The position numbers and the translations under genes were made by a program. Shown here piece by piece: positions 28,328 through 37,674 of a DNA stretch of 64,000 nucleotides (positions are counted from its first letter, which is position 1; each line of letters starts with the position of its first letter). Location: the NCBI RefSeq assembly GCF_024699945.1, contig NZ_JAJOMY010000001.1, positions 2,797,001 through 2,861,000 on the forward strand, given 5' to 3'. Below the pieces are notes generated by a model. It ran no database searches and was not told the DNA's origin. It saw nothing but the letters and a program-made list of their open reading frames with translations. The DNA is from Phenylobacterium sp. J426 (GTDB lineage: Bacteria > Pseudomonadota > Alphaproteobacteria > Caulobacterales > Caulobacteraceae).

Positions 28328-30865
28328 TCAGCTCCCGGGGAATAGCCGCGGCAGGGCGGCGGCGAAAGCGCCCTGGGCGGCGCCGTAGGCGATGAACAGG
28401 CCGATGACTTCGAAGGTGGCCGGCTGCCCGGCGCGGACATAGCCCCGCGCGAGGCGCGCCAGAGCGTAGAGGCCCATGATCGCGGAGACGAGTACGAACA
28501 GGCCCTGCCAGGACAGCAGCGCGGCCACCGTCGCGCCCTGAGGCGACTGGGATGGACGCAGGCCCATGTCCGCCCAGCCCTGCAGATCCAGAGCCCAGGC
28601 CACGCCCAGGAGCGTGGCCGCCGCTGCCAGCATCATGGAGGAGACAACGGGGCTATGCGGCCCATCGTGGACGAGGGCCTTGACGCCCCCCCAGGCCAGC
28701 GAGGCGGCGACCGCCAGCAGCCCGAGGATCAGGGCTAGCGAGTCCCCCGGGCGGCGGAACCCACAGGTCCGGACGGCTGCTCCAAAGGAAGACGTACGAG
28801 AACCCCATCAGCAGGGCGACCATCCCGCCGACGATCAGGGTGATGACCATCGCCCACCAGCCGTGGCTGCCGGTCCCGCTGGCGTAGCTGGGGGCCATGA
28901 TCCCGCCGCCGATGTCGACCGCGGGCTGATCCATGGGTTTGTCGAGCAGCCAGCACCACTGGACGAGGGTGTAGACCGCCAGCACGCCGCAGAGTGCGGA
29001 GGCGGCGTAGGCCTGGATGGTCAGCAGCAGGAAGAAGCCTGCCGTGAAGATCGCCGCCCACACGTGCCAGCCGGATGGCTTGGGCATCCGCAGGAGGAAC
29101 TGTGGCTCGGCGTTCATCGTGCTCGTCACGATGGTCTCGCGTCCGCCCGTGGGATTGTCGGGCAGGAAGTAGCGGCCGGCATCGACGTCGCGGGCGAGAT
29201 CCGGCTGATCCCAAAGCGGATAGAGGCTCTTCACCACAGGAATGGAGCGTACGGAGTAGAGATCGTTCGGGAGCCACTCCAGCCCGGGACCGTCGTAGAC
29301 ATTGCCGGCGTTCCGCTCGCCGAAGGGGCGGAAGTTCCGGGCCATGTCTAGGATCCAGAGCAGCACCGCGAGCCCAAACAGGAAGGCCCCGGCGGTGGAC
29401 ATCTGGTTGGTCGTCTGCCAGCCCCAGTCGGGAAGGTAGGTGTAGACCCGCCTCGGCATCCCCATCAGGCCCGTGAGATGCATCGGCAGGAAGGTGAGAT
29501 GCATGCCGGCGAACATGAGCCAGAAGATCCATCGGCCGAGCCGTTCGCTCAGCGGCCGCCGGCTGACCAGCGGCGTCCAGTAGTAGATCGCCGCAAACAG
29601 CGGGAAGACCATCCCGCCGATCAGGACATAGTGAAGATGGGCGACGATGAAGTAGGTGTCATGCGCCTGCCAGTCGAAGGGGACCATGGCGACCATCACC
29701 CCGCTCAGCCCCCCCGCCACGAAGATCACGAGGCCGCCGACGGCGAAGAGGCCCGGCGTGTTGAATCGCATCCGGCCGGCCGCCAGGGTGGCGATCCAGG
29801 CGAACACCTGCACGCCCGCCGGGACGCTGACGGCCATCGACGCAGCCGAGAAGACGTTCACCGACATGGTCGGCATGCCCACGGTGAACATGTGGTGCGC
29901 CCAGACGCCGAACGAGATGAAGCCGGTGGCCAGCATGGCGAGCACCACCAGGCGGTAACCCACCAGCGGGGTCCGGGCGATCGCCGGGATGATGGTCGAC
30001 ATCGCGCCCGCCGCGGGCAGGAAGATGATGTAGACTTCCGGGTGGCCGAAGAACCAGAACAGGTGCTGCCACAGGAGGGGGTCGCCGCCCTTGACGCTGT
30101 CGAAGAACGGCCACCCGAGCGCCCGTTCGAGTTCCAGCAACAGGGTGGCCAGGATCACCGACGGGAAGGCGATGATGATCATCGCGGCGAAGATCAGCAT
30201 CGCCCACGCAAAGATCGGCAGCTTGTCGAGCGTCATGCCCGGCGCACGGGTGCGCAGGACGCCGACGATGATCTCGATGGCGCCGGCGATGGCCGAGATC
30301 TCGATGAAGCCGATGCCGAGCAGCCAGAAGTCGGCGTTGATGCCCGGCGAATAGGTGGCGCCCGTCAGCGGCGGATACATGAACCAGCCGCCGTTGGGGG
30401 GCCAGGCCGAAGAACAGCGAACAGAAGAAGGCCAGGCCGCCAATCAGATAGGACCAGAACGCGTAGGCCGACAGCCGGGGGGAAGGGCAGGTCGCGGGCG
30501 CCCAGCATCTGCGGCAGCAGGAGGACCCCGAGGGCCTCCACCGCCGGCACCGCGAACAGGAACATCATCATGGTCCCGTGCATGGTGAAGAGCTGGTTGT
30601 AGGTCTCCTGCGGCAGGAAACCGTTCAGCGGCAGGGCGAGCTGGGTCCGCATCAGGAGCGCAAGCGATCCTGCCAGGACGAAGAACAGCATCGCCGCGCC
30701 CAGGTAGTAGACGCCGACGAAGTTGTTGTTGATCGCCCAGACCCACTGCCAGCCGCGTGGCCGGCACCAGGCGTCCTTCAGGGCCTCCAGCTCGCCGGCG
30801 GGACGCGGCTCGCGTGTGGGGAAGCGGTCGTAGAGGCGCCGGTCAAAGCCGGTCTCCGACGTCAT
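28328..30865 (-). CDS. ctaD: caa3-type cytochrome c oxidase, fused subunits I and III (three frame breaks)
   Basis: Repaired length is 844 residues. Residues about 40-560 are subunit I: NQLFTMHGTMMMF (heme a ligand His), D-channel GARDLPFPR, WFFGHPEVYIIFLPA (CuB His and Tyr, with Glu), WAHHMFTVGM and FDWQAHDTYFIVAHLHYVLIGG (heme ligands). The C-terminal part (WHVWAAIFTAGFFLLLTIQ, then WWAMVITLIVGGMVALL) is the subunit III-like domain, as in fused CtaD/CtaE. Extra bases in homopolymers at 28744-28748, 30396-30401 and 30477-30482 split the frame; removing one each makes a continuous protein. ATGA overlap with ctaC upstream. It reduces O2 to water and pumps protons. Confidence 0.92.
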
Positions 30866-31809
30866 TCCAGGGTCTCGAGCCAGGCGGCGATGAGGCGAAC
30901 CTCGCTGCCGGAGAGCACCGGATAGGACGGCATGCGGTTGCCCGGCTTGATGGCCTGGCTGTCGGCGATCCAGGCGGCGAGCGTGCCCTGGCGGTTCGGA
31001 AGGATGCCGGCGCCGAGCGTCCGCCTGGAGCCGATATGGGTGAGATCGGGTCCGGCCGTGCCATTCGCGGGCGTGCCCCGCACGGTGTGACAGGCTCCGC
31101 AGCCGGCGGCCAGGAACGTCGCCGCACCCGGGGTAGAAGCTTGCGGAGGCGGTTGCAGCCGCCGGCTCCTCCATGCCTCGAACGCCGCGGGTTCGTGGGC
31201 CACGACCACCAGACCCATAAGGGCGTGCGGTCCGCCGCAGAACTCCGCGCATTGCGCCGGATACACCCCGGGCCGCGCGGCCTCGATGCGCATCAGATTG
31301 CGGCGGCCAGGGATCATGTCCACCTTGCCCGACAGGCGCGGGATCCAAAGGCTGTGGATCACGTCGGCGGCTTCGAGCTCGAGCGTCACCGGTTGGCCGG
31401 CAGGCAGGTGGATCTCGTTCGCGTCCTGGATCGCTTCGCGGCCTTCGCTGTCGAGATAGGCCACGCGCCACCACCACATCTCGCCGGTCACGCGGATGCG
31501 CACCTCGCCCGGTTGCGGCGGCGCCGACAGGTCGCGGGTCAGCGTCAGACCCCAGATCAGGAGCGCACTCAGTACGACGACCGGGAAGGCCAGGCCGCCG
31601 ATCCACACGAGGCGCTCATGCCCCAGGCGCGCCCGCCATCGGCGCGGACCGAAGATGGCGATCGCGGTCGCACCGATCACCAGCGCCAGCACGCCCGCGC
31701 CCATCGCGAACAGCGCCCACGCCAGCACCGTGACCGGCGCAGCGAAAGGACCGGCCGGGTCGAGCACCGGCGGCGGCCAGCCCGACAGGATGTCGCCGAG
31801 GCCGCTCAT
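30862..31809 (-). CDS. ctaC: Cytochrome c oxidase subunit II with fused cytochrome c domain (caa3 type)
   Basis: 315 residues from ATG at complement 31807-31809. There are two N-terminal helices (FAAPVTVLAWALFAMGAGVLALVIG, and WIGGLAFPVVVLSALLIWGL), then a cupredoxin domain with CuA ligands (DVIHSLWIP; QCAEFCGGPHALM, with two Cys, Glu, His, Met), then a heme c domain (CGACH; distal Met in GNRMPSYP). The fused heme domain identifies a caa3-type enzyme that can accept electrons directly. It overlaps by four bases with both the upstream cytochrome c gene and the downstream fused subunit I+III gene. Confidence 0.93.
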   Translation of the reverse strand: MSGLGDILSGWPPPVLDPAGPFAAPVTVLAWALFAMGAGVLALVIGATAIAIFGPRRWRARLGHERLVWIGGLAFPVVVLSALLIWGLTLTRDLSAPPQPGEVRIRVTGEMWWWRVAYLDSEGREAIQDANEIHLPAGQPVTLELEAADVIHSLWIPRLSGKVDMIPGRRNLMRIEAARPGVYPAQCAEFCGGPHALMGLVVVAHEPAAFEAWRSRRLQPPPQASTPGAATFLAAGCGACHTVRGTPANGTAGPDLTHIGSRRTLGAGILPNRQGTLAAWIADSQAIKPGNRMPSYPVLSGSEVRLIAAWLETLE

Positions 31810-32186
31810 TCGAGGGTGTACAGGAAGGCCGCGACATCGCGAGCCTCGGCCGGCGAAAGGTCCTGCGGCGGCATGCCGGTGCCGGGGATCAGAGACGGGG
31901 CATCGCGCACCCACCGAACCAGGATGTCGGGCTGGTTCGGGAGCCGGCCGGCGATCAGCGGGCGGCCGCCGAAGCCCGCCAGGCTTCCCCCCATCCGTCC
32001 CCTCGGCCAGGCGATGCCGGGGATCTCATGGCAGGCGGCGCAAACCACCCGCTCGGCGGCGTCCCGTCCGCGCGCGGGATCGGCTCCGGCCAGCTGGCGG
32101 GGCCGGACGGACGTCTCCGCGCAGGCGCCAAGCGTGATCGCCGCCAGGCTCATGGCCACGAACCGTCTGCGTTCGCGAATGTACAC
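31806..32186 (-). CDS. Mono-heme cytochrome c lipoprotein in the caa3 operon
   Basis: 126 residues from a GTG start; GGAGG lies 12 bases upstream, a little far. The leader RRRFVAMSLAAITLGACAE ends in a lipobox (LGAC), so it is probably membrane-tethered. One heme site is CAACH (RVVCAACHEIPG), with the distal Met in IPGTGMPPQDLSPAEARDVAAFL. It is the first gene of the unit with ctaC and the fused ctaD, overlapping ctaC by four bases. An electron donor to, or extra subunit of, the oxidase is inferred. Confidence 0.86.
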   Translation of the reverse strand: MYIRERRRFVAMSLAAITLGACAETSVRPRQLAGADPARGRDAAERVVCAACHEIPGIAWPRGRMGGSLAGFGGRPLIAGRLPNQPDILVRWVRDAPSLIPGTGMPPQDLSPAEARDVAAFLYTLE

Positions 32187-32275
32187 CGCTGCATCCCACC
32201 TCCGGCCCGGCTAGGGAACCCGCCGACAGCTTGGCAGTTCCCGGAACCCTGCACGGAGATGCGGGTTGCAGGCCT

Positions 32276-32908
32276 GTGCGCGCGATCCCCGCCCTTCTGC
32301 TTGGCCTGTTGCTCGCTGGCTGCAGCGGAGGTGCCACCGTCACGGACGCTGCGTTCAGCCAGACGGGCCGCGTGGTGGCCATGAGCGGCGGAGATGGTGG
32401 AGCCGCGCACGCCTGTTTCACCTGTCACGGCCTGGATGGCGCAGGCGACGGCGACGCCGTTCCACGGCTTGCGGGCCTGGAGGCCGGCTACCTGCACAAG
32501 CAGCTGGAAGACTATGCGTCCGGCTTGAGGGAAGACGCCACGATGGCGGGCGTCGCCCGACGGTTGAACCCGCACGCTCGACAGGCTGTGGCGGCGTACT
32601 ACGCAGGGCTGCCAGCGCCGGCGACGACGGGGAATGCGGCGCTCGCGCCGATCGCTTACGGGGCCTGTGTCGCGTGCCACGGGCCGGTCGGCGAGGGGGC
32701 CGGGACAGCCGGGCCCGCCATCTCCGGCCAGCCGGCGGCCTATGTGGCCGACCAGCTGAGCAGGTGGCGGGAGGCGAAGCGACGGAACGATCCGCGCGGC
32801 GTCATGCGGATGGCGACCGCCGGGCTGTCGGACGCCGAGATCGACGCACTAGCCGCCTGGCTAGCCGCACAGTCCGCCGTTCCAGCGCCAGCCAGCGGCG
32901 GCGCCTAA
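32276..32908 (+). CDS. Diheme cytochrome c4-type lipoprotein
   Basis: 210 residues from GTG at 32276 (RAIPALLLGLLLAGCSGG, lipobox LAGC); a TTG 45 bases upstream is an alternative. Two heme c domains are visible: CFTCH (HACFTCHGLDGAGDGDAVPRLAG) and CVACH (YGACVACHGPVGEGAGTAGPAISG), each with its helix-3 Met segment (EDATMAGVARRL; GVMRMATAGLSDAEIDAL). This arrangement is cytochrome c4-like, a carrier between bc1 complex and oxidase. It is read divergently from the caa3 operon, and its stop overlaps that of the convergent cytochrome b561 gene. Confidence 0.87.
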   Translation: MRAIPALLLGLLLAGCSGGATVTDAAFSQTGRVVAMSGGDGGAAHACFTCHGLDGAGDGDAVPRLAGLEAGYLHKQLEDYASGLREDATMAGVARRLNPHARQAVAAYYAGLPAPATTGNAALAPIAYGACVACHGPVGEGAGTAGPAISGQPAAYVADQLSRWREAKRRNDPRGVMRMATAGLSDAEIDALAAWLAAQSAVPAPASGGA

Positions 32909-33537
32909 AGGGTTGAGCGCCGACGCGGCTTGGGAAGCACCGGCAGCATCCCGTGCATCACGTCGTCCTGATCCACCAGCTGATGCTTCAGCGCCCCGCC
33001 CACATGGATCGGGATCAGCAGCAGCAGGGTGACGATGAGGCCCCAATGGGTCCACTCCGCCACCGCCTCGAGCGCCCACAGGCGGCTGTTCGAGAGATCC
33101 TGCAGCGGCAACAGCGGCCAGGAGACCAGCCCCAGCAGCGTCAGGTCTATTTCCCGTCCGGACGCGGAGATCATCAGCCAGCCGGACAGCGGCAGGCCGA
33201 ACAAGCAGGCGTAGAAGAGGTAATGGGTGACGTGCGCCGCGACGCTTTCCCAGCCTGGCTTGTCGGCGTCGTTGATAGGTTGGGGAGCGAACGCGCGCCA
33301 GGCGCTGCGGGCCAGGATCAGGGCCAGCATGAGGACGCCGACCGCATAGTGCAATTCGTACGCTCCGGCCTTCGCGCCGCCTGGCGGCAGGCGGCCCATC
33401 CACCAGCCCCAGCCGAGCTGGAAGAAGACGAGGGCCGCCATCGTCCAGTGAAAGATGATGCCGACCGGCGAGTAGCGACCTTCGTCGGCGTGACCCGCCG
33501 CCCACTCGAGGACATTGAGCAGCAGGCGATCGATCAC
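32905..33537 (-). CDS. Cytochrome b561 family membrane protein
   Basis: 210 residues from a GTG start overlapping the stop of ctaG (GTGA). Four helices carry the His ligands expected for b-type heme: SPVGIIFHWTMAALVFFQLGWGWW, AYELHYAVGVLMLALILARSAWR, VAAHVTHYLFYACLFGLPLSGWLM and EWTHWGLIVTLLLLIPIHVGGALKHQ. Such proteins move electrons across the membrane, for example from quinol or superoxide. Coupling with ctaG places it in the oxidase region, but its partner is unknown. Confidence 0.88.
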   Translation of the reverse strand: MIDRLLLNVLEWAAGHADEGRYSPVGIIFHWTMAALVFFQLGWGWWMGRLPPGGAKAGAYELHYAVGVLMLALILARSAWRAFAPQPINDADKPGWESVAAHVTHYLFYACLFGLPLSGWLMISASGREIDLTLLGLVSWPLLPLQDLSNSRLWALEAVAEWTHWGLIVTLLLLIPIHVGGALKHQLVDQDDVMHGMLPVLPKPRRRSTL

Positions 33538-34244
33538 CGGACAACCGGCTCCGGCTCGAGCCGGCGCGCGAGCAGGACGATCGCCACCGCAAGATAGACG
33601 GCCGCGGCCGGCGCCCACATCAGCAGACCGGCCATCTGCTGGTCCTGCAGCGGCGTCAGGCCCCAGGCCAGGGTCGTTGCGGCGTGGGGGGCGTACAACG
33701 CCCGGTCGGCGAGGGTGAGCAGCGCGCCCAGCAGGCCCATCTGCACCGTGGCGATCAGCAGCGCGCCGACGGCCGCGAGCGTGCCGGCCGCGCGGACGTT
33801 CCGCCAGAACCAGGTCGCCGAGGCCGCCAGGCTGGCCTGCATGAGCCAATAGGCCATGTCGTGGCTCATGGCCCACGCGTAGGCATCGGGCGCGTGCCAG
33901 GCCCAGAACACGGCCGTTGAAGCGGCGGTGGAAGCCCCCAGGCTTCGGCCGGCCTTGGGAAGAGCCCAGGCTGTCAGCGGCGCCAGCGCCGCCATGAGGA
34001 GAACGTGGTGGATCGTGCGGGCGGCGAACAGGGCCGAGGACAATGCGCAGAGCGGCGAGAGGAACAGCAGGGCCGCTACGGCCAGGCCCGCCCAGCCGAC
34101 CGGCCGAGCCCGCGCTCGCCACATGAGCGCCGCCGCCACTGCCATCACGGCCAGCAGCACGGGGTCGGCGTTCCACCGCAGAAGCAGATCCGACGGCGTC
34201 GCCCCCGGGCCGCAGTAGGGCGTCCAAATCGGCAGTTCGCGCAT
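33534..34244 (-). CDS. ctaG: Cytochrome c oxidase assembly protein CtaG (caa3-type)
   Basis: 236 residues. It has seven or so helices and the family's His and Trp features: WTPYCGPGATPSDLLLRWNADP at the N-terminus, LSSALFAARTIHHVLLMAALAPL, FWAWHAPDAYAWAMSHDMAYW and TPLQDQQMAGLLMWAPA. This is the caa3_CtaG membrane family needed to build the CuB centre, distinct from Cox11. It is the first gene of the pair with cytochrome b561, and shares the locus with the caa3 structural genes. Confidence 0.9.
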   Translation of the reverse strand: MRELPIWTPYCGPGATPSDLLLRWNADPVLLAVMAVAAALMWRARARPVGWAGLAVAALLFLSPLCALSSALFAARTIHHVLLMAALAPLTAWALPKAGRSLGASTAASTAVFWAWHAPDAYAWAMSHDMAYWLMQASLAASATWFWRNVRAAGTLAAVGALLIATVQMGLLGALLTLADRALYAPHAATTLAWGLTPLQDQQMAGLLMWAPAAAVYLAVAIVLLARRLEPEPVVR

Positions 34245-34492
34245 CAGCCTGGCCGCCCTCTCACTCCCGCAGCTCCACCGTTCGAACCAATGAGCGATGG
34301 GCGGGTTCCCCCGGCCCAGTGCATCGGCGGTCGGCAGCGCTCAGCATCAGGCGCGATCGTCGGCCTCGGCTTGCCTGCCGCAAGTCGATGTGCAATCGGT
34401 CGCGCCTGGAGCGCCCGGTGTGCTCCAGGCATGCCCAGTCGCGCGATCTGCGGGATGGCGGTGGCCCCGAGCCATTGTTGTCACGCGGTCAT

Positions 34493-34568
34493 GCCGGATT
34501 AGCTCAGCTGGTAGAGCAGCGGTTTTGTAAACCGAAGGTCGCGGGTTCGAGTCCTGCATCCGGCACCA
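34493..34568 (+). tRNA. tRNA-Thr (anticodon TGT)
   Basis: 76 nt with encoded CCA. Acceptor GCCGGAT pairs with ATCCGGC. The D-loop is AGCTGGTAGA, the anticodon loop TTTGTAA gives TGT, and the T-arm is GCGGGTTCGAGTCCTGC. It lies alone, 60 nt before the amidase start. Confidence 0.95.
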
Positions 34569-34628
34569 TTGGTCTTGCGGCCTCCCTGTGCTTCGCTGTC
34601 TTCAACGAGAAGACCGGAAGGGGACGCC

Positions 34629-36032
34629 ATGCGGTTCGAGGAATACCGGAAGCACGACGCCATCGGCCTGGCCGATCTGGTCCGTCGCAGAGAGGTTTCC
34701 CCTGGCGATCTGCTGGAGGCGGCGATCGCCCGCCGGGCCGAGGTCGACCCTCAGATCAACGCCGTCACGAGCGACCTTGCGGAGGTCGCGCGTGGCGCGA
34801 CGCCCGCCGACGGACCGTTCGCGGGCGTGCCGTTCCTGCTGAAGGACCTGGGGGCGCAGCTTGAAGGCGCGGTCACGTCGGGCGGCTCCAAGCTGTTCGC
34901 CGATGCCGTTGCGCCGGCCGACAGCGCGATCACCCGCCTCTACAAGGCTGCAGGCCTGAGCATCTTCGGAAAGACGAACACGCCCGAGTTCGGGCTGTGG
35001 CCTGTCACCGAGGGCGCGCATCTGGGCGTGTGCCGTAATCCCTGGGACCTGGGCCGAACGCCGGGCGGATCGTCGGGAGGCGCAGCGGCGGCGGTCGCGG
35101 CAGGCATCGTGCCTGCCGCGCACGCCAGCGATGGGGGCGGCTCCATCCGCACGCCCGCCGCCTGCTGCGGCTTGTTCGGCATGAAGCCGTCGAGAGGGCG
35201 GGTCAGCTTCGCGCCCGCCGGCGAGGGGTGGGCCGGCGCCTCGATCCAGCACGCCGTGACCCGTTCCGTCCGTGACAGCGCCGCACTGCTCGACGCGGTC
35301 TGCCTGCCGCAGCCGGGAGACCCCTATTTCCTGCCGCCACCAGAGCGGCCGTTCCTCGAGGAGGTGAGGCGCGAGCCGGGCCGTCTCCGGATCGGCTTCA
35401 CCGCCGCGGCCCTGCAGTCGCAGGCTCTGGACCCCGAGTGCGCAGCGGCCGTCCTCGACGCCGCCAGGCTCTGCGCCGAACTTGGTCATGAGGTCGAGGA
35501 GGTGAAGGTTCCGGGCGACCTGGCGGCCATGCAGGCGGCCGCCGGCCTGGTCATCGCGGCCAGCGTGGCCGCGACGCTGGACGCCGAGGCCGATCGCCGT
35601 GGCCGCCCGATCGAGCGCGGCGAAGTGGAGGGGCTGACGATAGCCACCTACCGGCGCGGGCAGGGCGTGAGCGGCGGTGACTACGTCCGCGCGCTGGCAA
35701 CGCTGCATGCCTTCGGGCGCGACATGGCCACGCTGTTCGAGACCTACGACGTTCTCCTGCTTTCGACGCTCGGCCGTCCTGCGGTCCCTATCGGCTGGAT
35801 CTTCGAGGAGCAGGGGGAGATCCCGGAACGGCTCTTCAGCTTCATGCCCAACACGCAGCCGTTCAACAACACGGGTCAGCCGGCGATGACCGTGCCGCTC
35901 GCCTGGAGCGCCTCGGGGCTGCCGATCGGCCTTCAGTTCGTCGGCCGGGTGGGTGAGGAGGCCGGGCTCTTCCGACTGGCGGGGCAACTGGAACGAGCCA
36001 GGCCCTGGTTCGACCGCGTGCCGCCGCTCTAG
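34629..36032 (+). CDS. Amidase signature family hydrolase
   Basis: 467 residues from ATG at 34629 with GAAGGGGA upstream. The Ser-cisSer-Lys triad is visible: Lys72 in GVPFLLKDLG, Ser148 in RTPGGSSGGAAAAVAAG and Ser172 in ASDGGGSIRTPA. SIFGKTNTPEFG and CCGLFGMKPSRGRVSFAP are further family signatures. It hydrolyses an amide bond of an unknown substrate; it is not the GatA subunit, because no gatB or gatC is adjacent. The stop overlaps that of the convergent potI-like gene. Confidence 0.9.
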   Translation: MRFEEYRKHDAIGLADLVRRREVSPGDLLEAAIARRAEVDPQINAVTSDLAEVARGATPADGPFAGVPFLLKDLGAQLEGAVTSGGSKLFADAVAPADSAITRLYKAAGLSIFGKTNTPEFGLWPVTEGAHLGVCRNPWDLGRTPGGSSGGAAAAVAAGIVPAAHASDGGGSIRTPAACCGLFGMKPSRGRVSFAPAGEGWAGASIQHAVTRSVRDSAALLDAVCLPQPGDPYFLPPPERPFLEEVRREPGRLRIGFTAAALQSQALDPECAAAVLDAARLCAELGHEVEEVKVPGDLAAMQAAAGLVIAASVAATLDAEADRRGRPIERGEVEGLTIATYRRGQGVSGGDYVRALATLHAFGRDMATLFETYDVLLLSTLGRPAVPIGWIFEEQGEIPERLFSFMPNTQPFNNTGQPAMTVPLAWSASGLPIGLQFVGRVGEEAGLFRLAGQLERARPWFDRVPPL

Positions 36033-36805
36033 GCGCGCCGACGCCGCTGGACGAGCCAGGCGGCGATCACGCCAGTCGTCACGAGTCCGATCAGCAGGGT
36101 CGAGATGGCGTTGATCTCCGGGTTCACGCCCAGGCGGACCTGGCTGTAGAGGCGCATCGGCAGGGTGGTGGCGCCCGGGCCGGAGGTGAAGCTTGCGATC
36201 ACCAAGTCGTCCAGTGAGAGCGTGAAGGCCAGAATCCAGGCTGCCGCGACCGCAGGCGCGATGTTCGGCAGGGTCACCGTCAGGAACGCACGCCACGGCG
36301 GCGCGCCGAGATCCTGGGCCGCCTCCTCGAGGCTACGATCGAAGCCGGACAGCCGCGCCTGCACCACGACCGTCGCGTAGGCCAGGGTCAGCGTCGTGTG
36401 GGCCAAGGTCACCGTCCAGAAGCCCCGGGCGACGTCCACGGCCACGAAAAGCAGCAGCAGGGATAGGCCCAGGATCACCTCGGGCATGACGAGCGTGGCG
36501 TAGATCATCCCGGCGAGGCCTGTGCGGCCCCGAAAACGGCCCGCCCGCACCAGCGCCACGGCGGCCAGAGTGCCCAGAATGGTCGAGAGGGTCGCCGACA
36601 GCACGCCGACGCGGGCCGTGGTCCACACGGCATCGAGCATCTGGCGATCCTGCAGAAGCGCACGGTACCAGCGCAGCGAGAAGCCCGACCATACCGTCAC
36701 CAGCCGACTGTCGTTGAAGGAGTACAGGATCAGCAGAACGATCGGCCCGTAGAGGAAGGCCAAGCCGAGGCTCACCGCCGAGAGGCTGAAGACGGATGGC
36801 CTCAT
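36029..36805 (-). CDS. potI: Putrescine ABC transporter permease (PotI-like)
   Basis: 258 residues, six membrane helices, with the permease EAA loop EEAAQDLGAPPWRAFLTVTLPNIAPAV contacting the ATPase. FSLRWYRALLQD and the ending LDDLVIASFTSGPGATTLPMRLYSQVRLGVNPEINA are typical of PotI/PotC. It is the last gene of the potFGHI unit and overlaps potH by four bases. Confidence 0.9.
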   Translation of the reverse strand: MRPSVFSLSAVSLGLAFLYGPIVLLILYSFNDSRLVTVWSGFSLRWYRALLQDRQMLDAVWTTARVGVLSATLSTILGTLAAVALVRAGRFRGRTGLAGMIYATLVMPEVILGLSLLLLFVAVDVARGFWTVTLAHTTLTLAYATVVVQARLSGFDRSLEEAAQDLGAPPWRAFLTVTLPNIAPAVAAAWILAFTLSLDDLVIASFTSGPGATTLPMRLYSQVRLGVNPEINAISTLLIGLVTTGVIAAWLVQRRRRA

Positions 36806-37674
36806 CGCAGCACCTTCGCCTGCTGCCGCTCGAACAGCAGGATCGGCGCAAGAAGGGTGGCGAGCAGCGCGACGGCGACGGCCGACGCCGCCGGCCAGTC
36901 GCGGTTGGCGAAGAACTCGGTCCAGATCACGCGCCCCAGCATCAGGGTCTCGGAGCCGCCCAGCAGATCGGGAACCACGAACTCACCGGCCATCGGGATG
37001 AAGCAGAGCAGGGCGCCCGCGGCGACACCAGGCAGCGACAGGGGAAACGTCACCGTCCAGAACGCCCGAAAGGGAGGAGACCCCAGATCTCGCGCGGCCT
37101 CCACCAGCCGTCCATCCTGCCGCTCCAAGACGGCGTAGAGTGGCAGGACCATGAAGGGCAGGTAGGCGTAGACAAGGCCCAGGATGACCGCCGCCTCGGT
37201 GTTGAGGAGGTTCACCGCCGGCAGGCCCAACTTTGCGAGGGCGGCGTTCAGGAGGCCGGCCGGCTTGAGGATGGCGATCCAGGCGTAGATGCGGATCAGG
37301 AAGCTGGTCCAGAACGGCAGGACGACGGCCATGACCAGGGCGTGCCGTGCGGGTGGAGCGCAGCGGGCGATGCCGTAGGCCATCGGGTAGCCGATGAGCA
37401 GGAGCAGCAAGGTCGCCGTCCCGGCGATCCGGAGACTGGAGACCCAGGCGTCGAGATACAGGCGATCGGCCACGAGCCGTGCGTAGGTTTCCACGTCGAG
37501 CCCGGCGATGAAGGCGTTCAGCCGGCTCCAGTCGATCTGCGGTGTGTAGGGCGGGACCGACAGCGCGGTGTCGGATAGCGACAACTTCAGAACCAGCACG
37601 AACGGGAAGGCAAAGAACGCCGCCAGCCACAGGCCCGGCAGGATCGCCGCCAGACGGGAGCGGTCGCGCCTCAT
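36802..37674 (-). CDS. potH: Putrescine ABC transporter permease (PotH-like)
   Basis: 290 residues, six helices. The coupling loop is VEAARDLGSPPFRAFWTVTFPLSLPGV, the signature region is MAVVLPFWTSFLIRIYAWIAIL, and the C-terminal part reads FVVPDLLGGSETLMLGRVIWTEFFANRDWPAASAVAV, all as in PotH/PotB. It pairs with PotI to form the membrane channel. ATGA overlaps join it to both neighbours. Confidence 0.9.
   Translation of the reverse strand: MRRDRSRLAAILPGLWLAAFFAFPFVLVLKLSLSDTALSVPPYTPQIDWSRLNAFIAGLDVETYARLVADRLYLDAWVSSLRIAGTATLLLLLIGYPMAYGIARCAPPARHALVMAVVLPFWTSFLIRIYAWIAILKPAGLLNAALAKLGLPAVNLLNTEAAVILGLVYAYLPFMVLPLYAVLERQDGRLVEAARDLGSPPFRAFWTVTFPLSLPGVAAGALLCFIPMAGEFVVPDLLGGSETLMLGRVIWTEFFANRDWPAASAVAVALLATLLAPILLFERQQAKVLR

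Noticed and set aside
34602..36296. 564-codon minus-strand frame over the amidase
   Set aside because: The amidase catalytic motifs are on the plus strand; this is its shadow.
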